DNA of 64,000 bases, taken from contig JARWMV010000244.1 in assembly GCA_030998015.1 (NCBI GenBank), forward strand, positions 434,001-498,000, read 5' to 3'. The position numbers were made by a program, and so were the translations under genes. The DNA is from Ceratorhiza oryzae-sativae (lineage: Eukaryota; Basidiomycota; Agaricomycetes; Cantharellales; Ceratobasidiaceae). Below, piece after piece: positions 11,801-23,078 of this stretch; positions within the stretch are counted from its first letter, which is position 1, and every line of letters starts with the position of its first letter. The notes beneath the pieces are model-generated. The model saw only the letters and a program-made list of their open reading frames with translations. It was not told the origin of the DNA and searched no databases.

Positions 11801-13216
11801 CCTCCACACCTCCGACTCGACCCTCACGTTTGCGGACTATATGAACCTGGACTCGTACTTTAAGCGCCAGGCCGCACGAGCGGTAGGGCTGAGCGATGCG
11901 ACAATCAAATTAGTGCGAGGTGCGATGGATCTGATATTCGGATTCTTGCCGTTAGAAGTGAAGAGCTGGGTCGAAGGCGTTTCAAAGAGGGATTCCTTGT
12001 AAGTTTAGCTGCTTTATTTTAGGTAAAATAGAAGGGCTGAGCCGGAAAATAGACAGCTGGTCGGAATCATAGCCGTGCTACAGCGAAGGGTCCAAGAAGC
12101 ACAAACACAAAACCACATTTTTATAGACCGGATATTGATGAAATCGTTGCAGAGGCTCAACTTGCAGCATCAACGCCAAGTCGTATGTCCATTTCATAAT
12201 TAACTTTGTGAGATTTTTTCACATGCGGTGGTATGCCAGGACGAACAATTACATGCGATCGAGCAGACCAAGCTAACGACCAAGAAACGCAAGGGTGTTG
12301 CGCATTTCATTCGATATTTCCCCGTGCGTACTTGAATTTCTCTCCTTCTGTCTTGACCTGAGCCTAATATGGATGACTATTAGACATATGTGGGGAGGCT
12401 TGAGGCGCAGTTGCTCAATGCCCATGGACTCGAGATTCGACGAACGGTTGACACATCTTATGAGCGGATCGTCTCTGCTATGTTTGATGCTCTTCAGCAA
12501 ATGGCAAAGATGGACGGAGGCGACGGAAAAGACAAAGATCCGGATGATAAAGGCCTCTTAAACTATCATGTCATTATGATTGGTATGTCTATGCTTGACC
12601 ACCCTATGACTGTGTGCTGACGCAGCTGGGTGGGGATAGAAAACATGCATCATTTTGTTGCCGATATGACACAACTCGAAGTCGGCGCAGTCCGCTCCTT
12701 TGTGTCTCGTGCCGAGGAGATCTATGACCGCGAGTTGTCGGCATACGTGACATTTGTTCTGAGAAGACCGATGGCAAAAATTATGGTAGGTTCTTTTTCG
12801 CCGCCTACTCCCACAACGGTCACAATATGTTCTTCTGATCTAGGACTACTTTGATGGTATCGAGAGGCAGCTCCAGACTACCGCCCCTTCGGAGATACAC
12901 AATAATGGGAGCTTCAACCGGTCAGCCCTCAAGAAAGTCGTTAAAGAATACGACCAGAAGGATATGCGTCGGAATATTGACGGCTTATACAAGCGCGTCG
13001 AGAAGCATTTCGATGCTGACGAGGCCAACAGCACCGCTGCTACACAGGGCAGCAACCCCAGTGCTCGCTGGAGTATGGAAGGCGTGCGAGGACGAATTGG
13101 TCAGGCTCACAGACAAGTGGGCCAAGCTTATTGCCCAGTGTTATGCCGACAGCGGAGTCAATCTAGAGTACACGACTGGAGACGTGAGAGCGGCGTTTAG
13201 GCGGCATCGTGGATAA
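8888..13216 (+). CDS. SEC3: Exocyst complex component SEC3
   Basis: Large spatial-landmark subunit of the exocyst, which tethers secretory vesicles at growth sites by binding PI(4,5)P2 and Rho GTPases. The N-terminal PIP2-binding PH-like domain is clear: EDYVSHIKIWED and KPRWILLT, then after an intron GYLHKSKQNNNGTFSVGKTW with KLEDLRGVEVHG, and 'TRTYRWQTEKEREQLAFLES' in the next exon. A disordered Ser/Pro/Arg-rich region follows (about 9571-10180), then the helical core beginning near 'FDPANQAVSERLLEEG' and coiled-coil-like exons (10500-11480). The C-terminal bundle includes 'TFADYMNLDSYFKRQAARA' and 'RRNIDGLYKRVEKHFDAD'. About a dozen short introns are implied. Oddity: the reading frame shifts by one base near 13,055-13,065, just before 'VWKACEDELVRLTDKW', with no convincing intron. 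Its 3' end has a diverged copy near 16.08-16.14 kb. Confidence 0.85.
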
Positions 13217-13716
13217 CCTTGGTTGTCGGAAGATGGGTGAACGGGTGTATGTGCGTGGCTAGTGTGATCCATAGGGACTACAATGGTATACCAGTATTAA
13301 TCATAACATCATGGCACGCCGAGGCCGGATTACTCTTGAGCGATAGTCCATGATGGCGCCAAGAACCCCAATAAACTCTTACTACTTACTCGTTCGAATA
13401 CAAGAAGTTAGTCTGATTCTGCGCTTCTAAATCGGCTCGCGTAGCGGTAAACTCATTCCCAGAGACTGAAACTCGCGCGCGTGGCAACGTTCTTGAAAAG
13501 GGCGGCTGAGGGAAGATCACTTTCAGCCTCACATGTAATTAATCCGGCTTCTCCAAGAGCGATGTGATGCAAAGAAAGAAGCCCGAGCGGCATATAGCAC
13601 TACTTAAAAAGCGGATGTGGGGATCCTTGCGAGTTGTGCGTCTCTTGCTCTTGCCTCTCGCCTCTACTGGTTTCAGTCACTCTTTTCGACTCAGTCACTC
13701 CTTAACTACTCCCAAT
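13217..13716. other. Spacer between SEC3 and first CE4 gene
   Basis: About 500 bp containing the SEC3 3' region and the CE4 copy-1 promoter. The last 100 bases closely resemble the sequence upstream of CE4 copy 2 (around 16,560-16,655), including the word 'ggatccttgcgagttgtg'. No gene seen. Confidence 0.45.
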
Positions 13717-15142
13717 ATGAAGTTTTTCGCCAAGCTCTCGCTTGCTGCGCCACTGCCGGCTCTATCCTCAGCGCGCTCGCTGTCCCGATGAACCTCCAGA
13801 GGCGTGGTGTTGGCCAAGTCATTACCAGCTGCACTAAACCCAACACTGTCGCCTTGACGTAAGCATATATTGAGTTGATACTGCTCTGGCAGCTGACATG
13901 TCACAGCTTCGATGATGGCCCTTATTTGTACCTCAAAAACATTTCAGACACTTTGGTTGCCGCCGGTGCTAAGGGGTATGTCACGTTTCCGATATGATCT
14001 AGCTGCTTCTGACCGAATCTCCAATAGAACCTTCTTCTTCAATGGCAATAACTGTGAGCATCTTTTAGCCTCAACTACAATGGCCGTCTGAATAGTTGTA
14101 TCAGACAGATGCATTTATGATCCCGAAAGTATCGAGTGCGTTGATTACAATGTTACCCCATGATTTTTGCTGAACCATGCCGTCCAGCCGTGTCAAGTAC
14201 GCCTACAATAATGGTCACCAAGTTGCATCTCACACCTGGGCTCACAAGGACCTGACTACGGTGGGTCAATCGTCGGGATCTAGACACCCAGTTAAGCTTA
14301 CCCCGTTTTCTTTGATAGCTCACCTGGGACCAAGTCCACGATGAGATGTGGCGCGTCGAGCGTACGTGGGCAGATATTCATGTGGTCGCTGATTGACGAG
14401 TTCATTTTTGTAGTGGCGCTCAAGAGGATTGTTGGTGTTGTCCCGTCGATGATGCGGCCTCCATATGGCAATTACAATGGTGCGTTTTCCTCCATTTTCT
14501 TCTATAAACGAGTGTTCATCACGCTTCACAGACAACGTGAAGGTATGAAAAAATCATTTGCGACCATTTCCTATGGTTCCAGGGCTGATCGATTCCGTCT
14601 TTAGAATGTCGCCCGCGCTCGTGGTTTCAATATGTATGTCTCTTCACCAGTCTATTTGAAAGTAAAATTGATTATATTTATTTACAGCATCATGTGGGAC
14701 TTCGATAACCAAGACTCCCTCGGTTTGTTAACCTTTATTTTTGACACCGCGCCGAGTAATTTTTCTAATTAGTGGACGTGCAGGTGCAACCCCCGCGCAA
14801 TCGCAGGCGCTTTATGACGAAGCTATCGCCAAGCACCCTAGCAACATCCTCCCACTGAACCACGAGGTGTACGGTAAGTTCATCTTGACTCTCTTGGGAC
14901 ATTCAAACAGAATCTCAACAAAAAATATGATCGCTAGAAACTACCGCTCACCAGGTAATACCGTACGCCGTCAAGAAGCTTCAGGCCGCTGGCTACAAGC
15001 TCGTCACGGTCGCCGAGTGCCTCGGCATGGACCCGTACCAGTCTGTTGGAGCCCCTGGTACCCCCGATGTACGTCCTTTTCTCTGATCGCTATATGAATG
15101 AGTGCTGACGGTTTAATCTGTCAGTCTTCTTGGACCTGTTAA
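13717..15142 (+). CDS. CE4 polysaccharide/chitin deacetylase, copy 1 (signal-peptide frameshift)
   Basis: Carbohydrate esterase family 4 enzyme predicted to remove N-acetyl groups from chitin, which in fungi can remodel the wall or hide chitin from plant immunity. All five CE4 motifs are present across about ten small exons: TFDDGP (catalytic Asp and metal Asp), SHTWAHKDL (two metal His), RPPYGNYN, the Trp/Asp motif 'MWDFDNQDS', and 'ILPLNHEVYETTAHQ' (catalytic His). It ends GTPDSSWTC-stop at 15140-15142. The oddity is at the start: the ATG at 13717 begins MKFFAKLSLAA as in copy 2, but one base is missing in the Ala-rich part (around 13,745-13,760). That frame terminates soon after, and the downstream frame has no ATG before AVPMN. 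The encoded enzyme would therefore lack its signal peptide, so this is a recent pseudogene, a cytosolic form, or a sequence error. Confidence 0.75.
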
Positions 15143-16657
15143 ATGGGAGTGGTTTGACACAGCGGTTTCCGCGCTGGTCTAGTTCGAAGGTGGCTCTCAC
15201 TCTTTTGTCGTCTAATAACTCTGTATGCTACTTGGATTTCTTGCGTATGGTTGCATGGATCGTTTTAAAAGCCGAAATTTTCAGAAGATGAGCAACTGGG
15301 ATCTCCTGACTCTGGAAGTGACATTAGGTTCGAACTGGGGAGGGGGGTTGTAGTGAAAATCGAGCACTTCATGCACTCAAATTCCAACTTTGATCATTGA
15401 AGTTATGTTCTGAACAGTGTATGATCCGCTGTATTTATCGTGGGTTGGAGATTGGCCGGAAAACCAGGTTTTGCGTGAAATGATTCACAATGTGTGCTCA
15501 TTTACGTGGGTACCCTCCTTGACAAGAATAGGGCAGCCGCACCGCCCGGAACGATTGTGTGGTCCGCCGTCTATCAACTAGATTGAATAATCGAATATTT
15601 CAGTGGTACTCTCCTATGTTCGACGGCAATGAACTGACTGGGGGACCGTACAAACCGGGGTATATGCGCTGGAACCGCTCGCTATGACACTTCACCCGGT
15701 AGCTTTCTATCACGTGAAATGACGTATATGGCCACAAACTCCGGCACTTGTCATCCACACATATCGCTCCAGTAACTGGTTGGCATTACGGACTCCAGGA
15801 ACTTGGTGCATGACGTGCACAGCCAAAACACTCCCAATCCCAGGCCACTGCAATCTCCAAGAAAATCGACTTTCGAGAAGATCTGGTTCAGTATCCTAAA
15901 ACCCAAAAAATAAGAACGCTGATGTTTGTACAGGGTCTTATGTATAAATCCACGAAGAAGCATTTTATCAATGTCCGATGAGACTGGTACCACGTCTGCC
16001 AAGACAGTCCCCGGGCGAGCAAACTGACACACAAGTGAACTAAGCTGATTGTACCATACTATAGGAGAATGATCTTGAGTACACGACTGGAGCTTCGGGG
16101 GCTCCATTTAGGCGATATCGTGGACAACCTCGGTCGCCAGGGGGAACATGGGTCAGTGTATTCATAGTTGATTGATCGGCGTACCTGGGGTCACAATCCA
16201 TGGGAAAGTATGTGCCGCCGTTGATTCCAACGTGCCGAGGCCATATTGCTGGTGCTGGTTGGCGCATGGCAGCGCCAAGAAGCCCAGGAACTTTTCTGGT
16301 ATTTTTATCTCGTGGGCGACGAGAAGCCGGCAACATGCTTGCCCTGTGACTGCGGTTTAGAGGCTCCGGCCAGAGACCGCAAGTTGCAAGCAAACAGGTA
16401 GAGTGATCGCGAAACACTGATAAAAATAGTCGGAACAGGCTGAGCTTTAGCCGACTAGTATGGTACGAGCGATGTGATGTGTAGGAAGCGTCAACAACAT
16501 CCAGGGTCATTCCCGGACCCTGCTGATGGATTCGCGGGGGGCCCGTCTAAAAGGCCACGCGGGATCCTTGCGAGTTGTGTCTCTTGCTCTCGTCTCTCTC
16601 GCCTCTACTGGTTTCAGTCACTCTTTTCGACCCAGTCACTCCTTACCTACTTCCAAT
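15143..16657. other. Spacer between CE4 copies with SEC3 3'-end relic
   Basis: About 1.5 kb without a supported gene. The segment around 16,077-16,140 resembles the end of SEC3 ('gagtacacgactggag', then 'ttaggcgatatcgtggacaacct', shared in part with 13,168-13,225), marking the left edge of duplication unit 2. The rest looks like diverged 3' flank of copy 1. Confidence 0.55.
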
Positions 16658-18640
16658 ATGAAGTTTTTCGCCAAGCTCTCGCTCGCTGCCGCCGCCGCCG
16701 GCTCTATCCTCAGCGCACTCGCTGTCCCGATGAACGTCACTCTCGAGAGGCGTGGTGCTGCCCAAGTCATCACTAGCTGCACTAAGCCCAACACTGTCGC
16801 CATGACGTGCGTTTCTATTCAGTCGGTGTGGCCATAGCAGCTGATGTCATAGATTTGATGATGGTCCGTGGTACTACCTCTACGACATCTCCAAGGCTTT
16901 GGTTGCTGCCGGTGGCAAGGGGTACGTTGCGTATTTGGTATTGTACATCTCCTTTGCTGACCAAGTGTCGAACAGAACCTTCTTCTTCAACGGCAACAAT
17001 TGTGGGCCCGCTTAATCTCAAGCATAACAGCTTGCTAATATATTTCATCAGACGGATGCATCTACGACGCTGATAATATGAAGTGCGTTGTACCCAATCA
17101 GTAATTCCGGCTTTTGCTCACCCGTTCCATTTAGGCGTGTCAAGTATGCCTACAGCAAGGGCCACCAAGTTGCGTCTCACACCTGGTCCCACAAGGACCT
17201 TACCACCGTGAGTCATTGGCTGACATTCCGATATCCTATACTCATACGTTTTTTGTTTTTGTTTTTTGGTAGCTCACCTGGGACCAAGTCCATGATGAGA
17301 TGTGGCGTGTCGAACGTATGTAGACACGCATTCATATGGTCGTTGACTGACCATTCCGTGTTTGCAGTGGCACTCCAAAGGATTGTTGGCGTTATTCCGT
17401 CGATGATGCGCCCTCCGTACGGAAACTACAACGGTACGCTCTTCTCAATTTATTTCTATAAACAAGTGTTCATTATATTATAGACAACGTGAGGGTACGT
17501 AAAGCCCACTAGAGGCCCTTTCGGATAATCTCAGCACTCATTCATTCGATCCTTAGAATGTTGCCGGCGCGCGTGGTCAGAACCTGTGAGCATCTTCCCC
17601 AGTCCATTCAGGCCGTTTTATTCATGGTTTTTGTTCGTAGGATCATCTGGGACTTTGACAGCCAAGACTCCATCGGTTTGTTCAAGTTGCTCTTTGACTC
17701 CTGACCAAGTTGTTTTCTCACCAATAGGCTTGTAGGTGCAACTCCTGCCCAATCCAAGGCGTTATATGACCAGACTATCGCCAATCGCCCGAGCAACATC
17801 CTTGCCCTCAACCATGAGGTGTATGGTAGGTTTATTTCCGTGGTGTTCCGGTCACTCGGACGCGTTCTCAATTTGACTCTCCCTCGTAGAAACCACTGCC
17901 CACCAGGTAGTCCCCTACGCCATCCAGAAGCTCCAGGCCGCCGGCTACAAGCTCGTCACGGTCGCCGAGTGCCTCGGCATGGACCCGTACCAGTCCGTCG
18001 GAGCCCCTGGTACTCCCGACGTAGGTGTTTTTCTCTGGTCATTCCATGACTGGGTGCTGAACATGCGTTACCACAGTCTTCGTGGACCTGCTAAGCGGAT
18101 GGGACTTTACGTGCTTGTTTTCGCGTTGGTTTGGTCTGAGGTCGCGGACATTCGTTTGTTATCTAGCAAATCTATACATTGTGCGGACTTTTTGCCCATC
18201 ATCGTTTGGATACTTGAGCAGTGCGAACGGCGGATAACCGATGTTTCCTTGCTTCGAAGAAGATTTCGGGCTCGAACTGACGACCGGAAGTGACTTTACT
18301 GTCCACCCGAATCGCGGATGCATACATTAAAGCTATCTTCAACGGGGCGTGTGGCTCGCTTTATGTGTTGTCTGGGGTTGTGTACCCAATTTGGCAAACT
18401 AAGCTTGGTAGGGAGCAAGTCATGCGCTACGCCCAAATTTCCTCTGTTATTGCTGTGACAACTATTGACTGGCTCACGAGGTTGGCGGTGGGGTGCTTAT
18501 CGATTGTGTGAGACAACATTGGGGTTACGCCTGTGCTTGTTGATATTTAGCCACATCAACACCACTTGGGGGGTTCCACAAACTGGGGTATATGCGCCGG
18601 AACCACTCGCGTTGCGTTTCTGGTGGAACACAACGGTGCC
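16078..18640 (+). repeat. Segmental tandem duplication, unit 2
   Basis: Right unit of the direct duplication starting at 13,168. It carries a non-functional relic of the SEC3 C-terminal codons, a diverged spacer, the intact CE4 copy 2, and the 3' flank word 'ggggtatatgcgccggaacc' near 18,590 that matches 15,658. Non-coding parts have diverged far more than the CE4 exons, so the duplication is not recent or the genes are under constraint. Ends are approximate. Confidence 0.7.
16658..18094 (+). CDS. CE4 polysaccharide/chitin deacetylase, copy 2 (secreted)
   Basis: Intact paralogue of the gene at 13.7 kb. The ATG at 16658 opens a signal peptide, MKFFAKLSLAAAAAGSILSA, cleaved probably near ALAVP. 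CE4 motifs in order are TFDDGP, SHTWSHKDL, RPPYGNYN, 'IWDFDSQDS' and 'ILALNHEVYETTAHQ'. The C-terminus, LGMDPYQSVGAPGTPD then SSWTC-stop (last exon 18077-18094), is the same as in copy 1. The mature protein is about 230 residues with a single catalytic domain and no chitin-binding module or GPI signal visible. About ten exons have intron positions shared with copy 1. Role is predicted from the family: deacetylation of chitin or chito-oligosaccharides outside the cell. Substrate cannot be told from sequence. Confidence 0.85.
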
Positions 18641-20420
18641 GACCGTTCGATCAGACAAATAAAATGGTTCGTCGCGATTTTACTTCACGATGAATGGTTT
18701 TTGGACTATAATGTACCCGCCGTACTATCTCTATGCTTGAGTTCCTCTCTAGGTCGTACAAGGGCAGACTAGCTATCATATCCTAGGTCGCCCAGCTACT
18801 GGTCTCGCACGTGTTAGAATTTTGCCGCTCTTGGGCACCGAGTTTCCTGTAACGGGGAGGCCACTATGAAGTTATTTATTTCTCGCTTGTGCGATTCCAA
18901 CGGCGCCATACATACGACTCCAGCATTCAGGCTGCGTATGTCGTGGGCCCAAACTTTAGCCACATTTATTTAGTGAAGAATTTAGCGCCTGTCGGCTTTT
19001 ATTGTTTGCAAACAATACATAGACTATTTATCTCAGACTCTGTCCTATACGCCGTCCAGAGAATCGGCTATCAACGCGGGTTGGAAATAGGGGAACAGCA
19101 GCAAACGGAACAGCAAAAGCAACAGCAGCAGTAACACCAAGTGCAGCAACTATCGGCAGAACAGCAAGAGAAGAATTTCTCGCGGAATGCACCCCACATG
19201 GGCCCGAAACAGGAGAGAAAGGTTGAGTCATCGCTATTGCCAGAACCACCACTTATGGGATCACCTGGTCAATGATTAAGAGGGGACTCAACAAGGATGT
19301 TACCGTGGTGCTTGTTCAGACGTACCCGAAGACTTTGGTTGGAGATAGGTGACTTGCATAGGTGGTACGGCTTCGGGCTGTTCATTGTGAAAATTTTCCG
19401 TTAGAACGGTTGGATTATATGGGTTTTCTGGATGATATGCCAGTGGAGGTGCATTCGGGGGTTGATCGTAGTTCATGACTAAGTGTTCAAATATCGCTGT
19501 GTATGCCGTCAAAATATTTATCAGTTAAAATGAGTATGGACCGTGTTCAAGTAGGCTGTGGAAGAGTTTTGTCGAAAAGGATAGGCTTGGACATTTCGGG
19601 AGCCGAGATACTTTTATGCTCGACCGCCACGCGTCTAGCGTGTGCCGCATCTGCAGGCAGCGCTTATTCTCGCCCTATTCACGGTTTCGAAGCGCCTTGC
19701 TTCGACTTGGTAAGGCGCCAACGTAACTTTGAGCAGACCGGACTCCTGGCTAGTCAGATGATAACTAGTCAATCGTATATATAAACATGAGACTTACAGT
19801 TGGCATCCTATACTAGGATTTCAACGGAATAGACGAGTCCAACAGACGCACTAAGTAAATTCCTTGATGGCAAGGTCTTGAAATAAACAAGGCGATGCAA
19901 GTTGCCGTGTATCGCTACAGCACCTAGAAACTGAAGAGCCGTGCGTATCCTACCTCAGTTATAACAATACATTTTTGTGGCGCCCTTCAGCACTATGCAA
20001 TTTCTACAACATGTTGGATACGGCTCGCAAGATATATGCGCGCTTGTCATGACAGCCATGGTTTTATATATATATATGTCTGTGAAGCCCATGGATTATG
20101 TAGACCATACAAAGGGGTAGAGGGAAGGAGAAAAGGAGGCTTGGTATCTACTGCGTCTCGCACCTATGATCCCCTAAGGCCTACCGGGTCCTCGCTGCCC
20201 GTCAGACGAGCCTACGCCCCGCTAACGTCCAGACCCTCGATCTGTTTTAAGCTCACAGCCCGGCTTCTTCCACGCAACATGCATCCTGTTCTCGGCTCTC
20301 TATGGTGTATACACGGACTGTTCGGCGCTCCTTCGAACAGTGTTTTTCATTTGTCTGATAGGAGTGCGTTATCTAATGTCTATGGGCTGTGTATTATAGT
20401 GCTTCACCTGGTGTCGAGGC
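18095..20420. other. Gene-poor region downstream of CE4 copy 2
   Basis: About 2.3 kb. The first 550 bases are the duplicated 3' flank. There is an imperfect CAG/CAA repeat near 19,094-19,155 and a short TA run near 20,066-20,078. A minus-strand open frame at 19,300-19,512 (about 70 residues, Pro/Glu/Gln-rich) could be a terminal exon, but nothing upstream connects to it. No gene is supported. Confidence 0.4.
19094..19155. repeat. Imperfect CAG/CAA-rich low-complexity tract
   Basis: Runs of cag, caa and aac triplets interrupted by other codons. On the plus strand it reads as Gln-rich and ends in a stop. It is probably a degenerate microsatellite, because the adjoining frame has no other coding support. 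Confidence 0.45.
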
Positions 20421-20421
20421 A

Positions 20422-20970
20422 CTATCCACATGAAAGTTGGAGGAAACGACCGGTTTCGTGGATGTAGGTCATAAGGTGGCGGATCACCTGCTTCGATGAG
20501 AGAAACGTAGGTAAGGAGTCTGCGGCTGCGGGGAAAGTGATGTTTCTTCGTCGCCCGGCATGCTCATATTTCGGGCATCGCATGAAATAATGATCTACGG
20601 TTTTGGGGCGTTGGTAACAAGCCGGGCATGTAGCTGAATTGGCGAGGTGGAAGCGGCGAAGTAAGCCTGCAGTGGGATGTGGCCCGTTGGGAGCTGAACG
20701 AGCAGGGCTGCGTCTCTTCTCCGCATGGCTTGGGCCAATTTGTGGAAGGCTTTCGATGGTGTGGCGTGGCCGATAGTGCAGATCGTGGCTTAGCTGTTGG
20801 TCAATTTTTCGTCCCACCTTTGTTTCCAGGTCTCTCTCTGGTTCTCCTTATACGCTTCCTTGGCTGCTGCCGGGCTATGCGCTATTACGTTCCTTAGCCA
20901 CCTAGGTAAATCGCTGGGATCGCTGGATGCTCCTCTCGCCGCCTGCTTCGCTGCCACGCCGGTTGACAGC
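20422..20970 (-). mobile_element. Decayed 3' end of a non-LTR (LINE-type) retrotransposon ORF2
   Basis: On the minus strand the region encodes the C-terminal tail typical of fungal LINE reverse-transcriptase polyproteins. A block like 'KENQRETWKQRWDEKL' (other frame, near 20,800-20,860) is followed by 'LLVQLPTGHIPLQAYF' (near 20,655-20,710). Then, in a third frame, comes the Cys/His knuckle 'CPACYQRPKTVDHYFMRCP' (about 20,570-20,630) and 'HLMTYIHETGRF' near the end. At least two frame changes are needed, so the copy is dead. No reverse-transcriptase or endonuclease domain was found upstream, so it is 5'-truncated as is usual for LINEs. Confidence 0.65.
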
Positions 20971-23078
20971 CACGGTTATTAGAGGAGACAAATATCGCCC
21001 AATTTTGATGAAGAGACATTTCGTTACCGTTTTGTCAACAGCGTGGATAGGACTTGTTATATCTTAGTTCGACCGCCTAAACTTCTTGATCTAGTCCTAT
21101 TGCGACCTTTTATATCTGAATGCCTTTCTCATCCGCCTACAGAGCCACAATGACCAGAAAATGGCACCACCGGAGCTGGATAGTTTCGAGCGACACGATA
21201 AATAATACCTTGATGAGGGTCCGAGTCGTCTAAAGGTGTGATGCTTGCTCATGGGAGGCAGAGTCGTTTACTCGCTAGTCCTTCAAACTCATGACAAGGG
21301 CACAAACTCCCTCTCGTTTCCACGAATCCGAAACATTCCATTCGCATCAAGAGTTAGAGAAAGCGAGGCGGCAACGCACCCATTACAAATGCGAGGAATC
21401 CAGCCTCACCAGGATGTATAATCTGACATATTTCTTGCAGGGGGTTAACGGAAACCACTAAAATGGTTCTGGATCGCTGGTATCTGCGTGTGGTGTGTTG
21501 AGCTTGCTCCGAGCAAAGAAGCGGCTTACTACTCTGTTCGAGCCAGTAAGGCAGTAGTTTTACAGGAGCTAGATCTTCGGTATATGCTGTGAATGCGTAA
21601 CGCTGGAACTGTCGCTACACCACCCGTGCGTAGGAACTCGGTAAAAACTCAAAATGGCTAGTTGAAAGTTGTTCGAGTGCTGGTTCTAGTTAAGGCGAAG
21701 GAGCGCCGGTAGCGGATGCACCTTTGAGCCTAGAACCAGGCTCTAGCTATTGAATCGCCTTTTGGCCAAACCTGAGGATGTACGACATTCAAGGATCAAG
21801 CCAGCCGCATGTGCTAGACCAGCTGAGAGTCACTCTGCCAAAACCGGATTTGCTAACTCGCCTACCGACCGCTAACCTAAACCGTCTCGACGCCGTCGAG
21901 ACGGCGCTAACTGCAGGGGTAGCGCTCGGTAGCCGAGCTGGCGGATTGGGTTAGAGTTCACACACATTTTGTAGAGTATTGGTTGACCAACTTTCGTTTC
22001 CGCCCCGATTCTGTAGTGCAGAGTATCCCTACTACTTCCTGAGAAATCTGGCTCCCCTTTGTCAAAGACCCAGGCTGGAGCATGTTCCACTGTTCGCCTC
22101 TGGGCTACATGGGAAGTTGCCCTACAAGGTAAAAATTCACTCAGCCCTTCTGTTATCAGCCCTAAGTCCTCAACCATACTACAACATACCACAAATCACA
22201 CAAATTTAAGACAGTATATTTCTTGGATCAGCACTATGCAAGCTGTTCAGATATACAATGTAAGGCTGGTACTCTCGTTCGCGGGCTACGCCTTGTAGTC
22301 TGGCTGATCTTTAACTACTGGCAAGGTACGCCCATCGTAGATCAAAACCTACTACACGCAAACCCCAATTCTTTGGTACAAGAATTTTGGGTACGCACGA
22401 AGGCAATGTCCTATATAATGACCATCACGGATCGGTAGCGTGGTGACCTCGAGGCTGAAAATGTACAGGCTGAAGGGGCTGAGGGCTGGAGGCTGCAAAT
22501 CATTACAACGTCATACAATCAATAATTCCCTGCCAAATGTACGTCAAACGCGCGACGCCCGATCTGGCTCCGATAATCAACCAACGTCTGTTCGCGAATG
22601 GCGCCTTTCATCATGCCCCCGAGGCCTTACGAACTTTTGTCGTCGGGGCGTTCCAAAGGGCGGTACAGCAACCGGATATTTCAGTAACATATTCACTTAG
22701 CTATTTTATATAAACAAACGTGAAAACCAGCCAATAATCATGATGCAACGTCGCTTCATGGGTATCTGAAGGCTGAACTGGAGTGAAGACTTCGCAATTG
22801 CTTTCGGGCGCTCCGAGATCATCTATGGTTCTATTTGCACCCCGACTCACACCGATCAAGTTCTCCCTTCCCTAATCCTTGCAGTATAGTTACTTCTAGT
22901 CGCTTCTCAAACCTGGAACCGCGACTCGTCAAGATGCATCAGTCTTGGCACAAGGATAACCTATTTCCAATCACAAGCATGGTTGAACTATATATTTTAC
23001 TCAGCCCTGGGCAACAACCCTCCGTTGGGACGGTTTTCTCTGCCAGTGTCCAAGCTTGTTGAACTCTCTGGGCTTCCT
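20971..23078. other. Non-coding region with palindrome
   Basis: About 2.1 kb without a supported gene. Apart from the 23-bp hairpin at 21,882-21,904 and looser inverted repeats around it, no structure was recognised. Short open frames near 21,980-22,440 show no domain. Confidence 0.4.
21882..21904. repeat. Perfect 10-bp inverted repeat with 3-nt loop
   Basis: Arms ccgtctcgac and gtcgagacgg are separated by gcc. Outside the arms, weaker inverted words (ctaac/gttag, cgcc/ggcg) flank it for about 50 bases each side. This suggests a small foldback element or cruciform, but the wider match is imperfect. Confidence 0.6.

Larger units (their letters stand above)
13168..15720 (+). repeat. Segmental tandem duplication, unit 1
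   Basis: Left unit of a direct duplication whose right unit starts near 16,078. It runs from the last codons of SEC3 through the first CE4 gene and its 3' flank. Matching landmarks are 'gagtacacgactggag' at the SEC3 end, 'cgccgaggcc' near 13,320, 'ggatccttgcgagttgtg' near 13,620, the whole CE4 gene, and 'ggggtatatgcgc' near 15,658. The offset between landmarks is about 2.91-2.94 kb. Ends are approximate. Confidence 0.75.

Noticed and set aside
18889..19134. Plus-strand frame ending in a Gln-rich tail
   Set aside because: Its Gln-rich end is a degenerate microsatellite, and the rest has no domain, no good start context and no splice partner.
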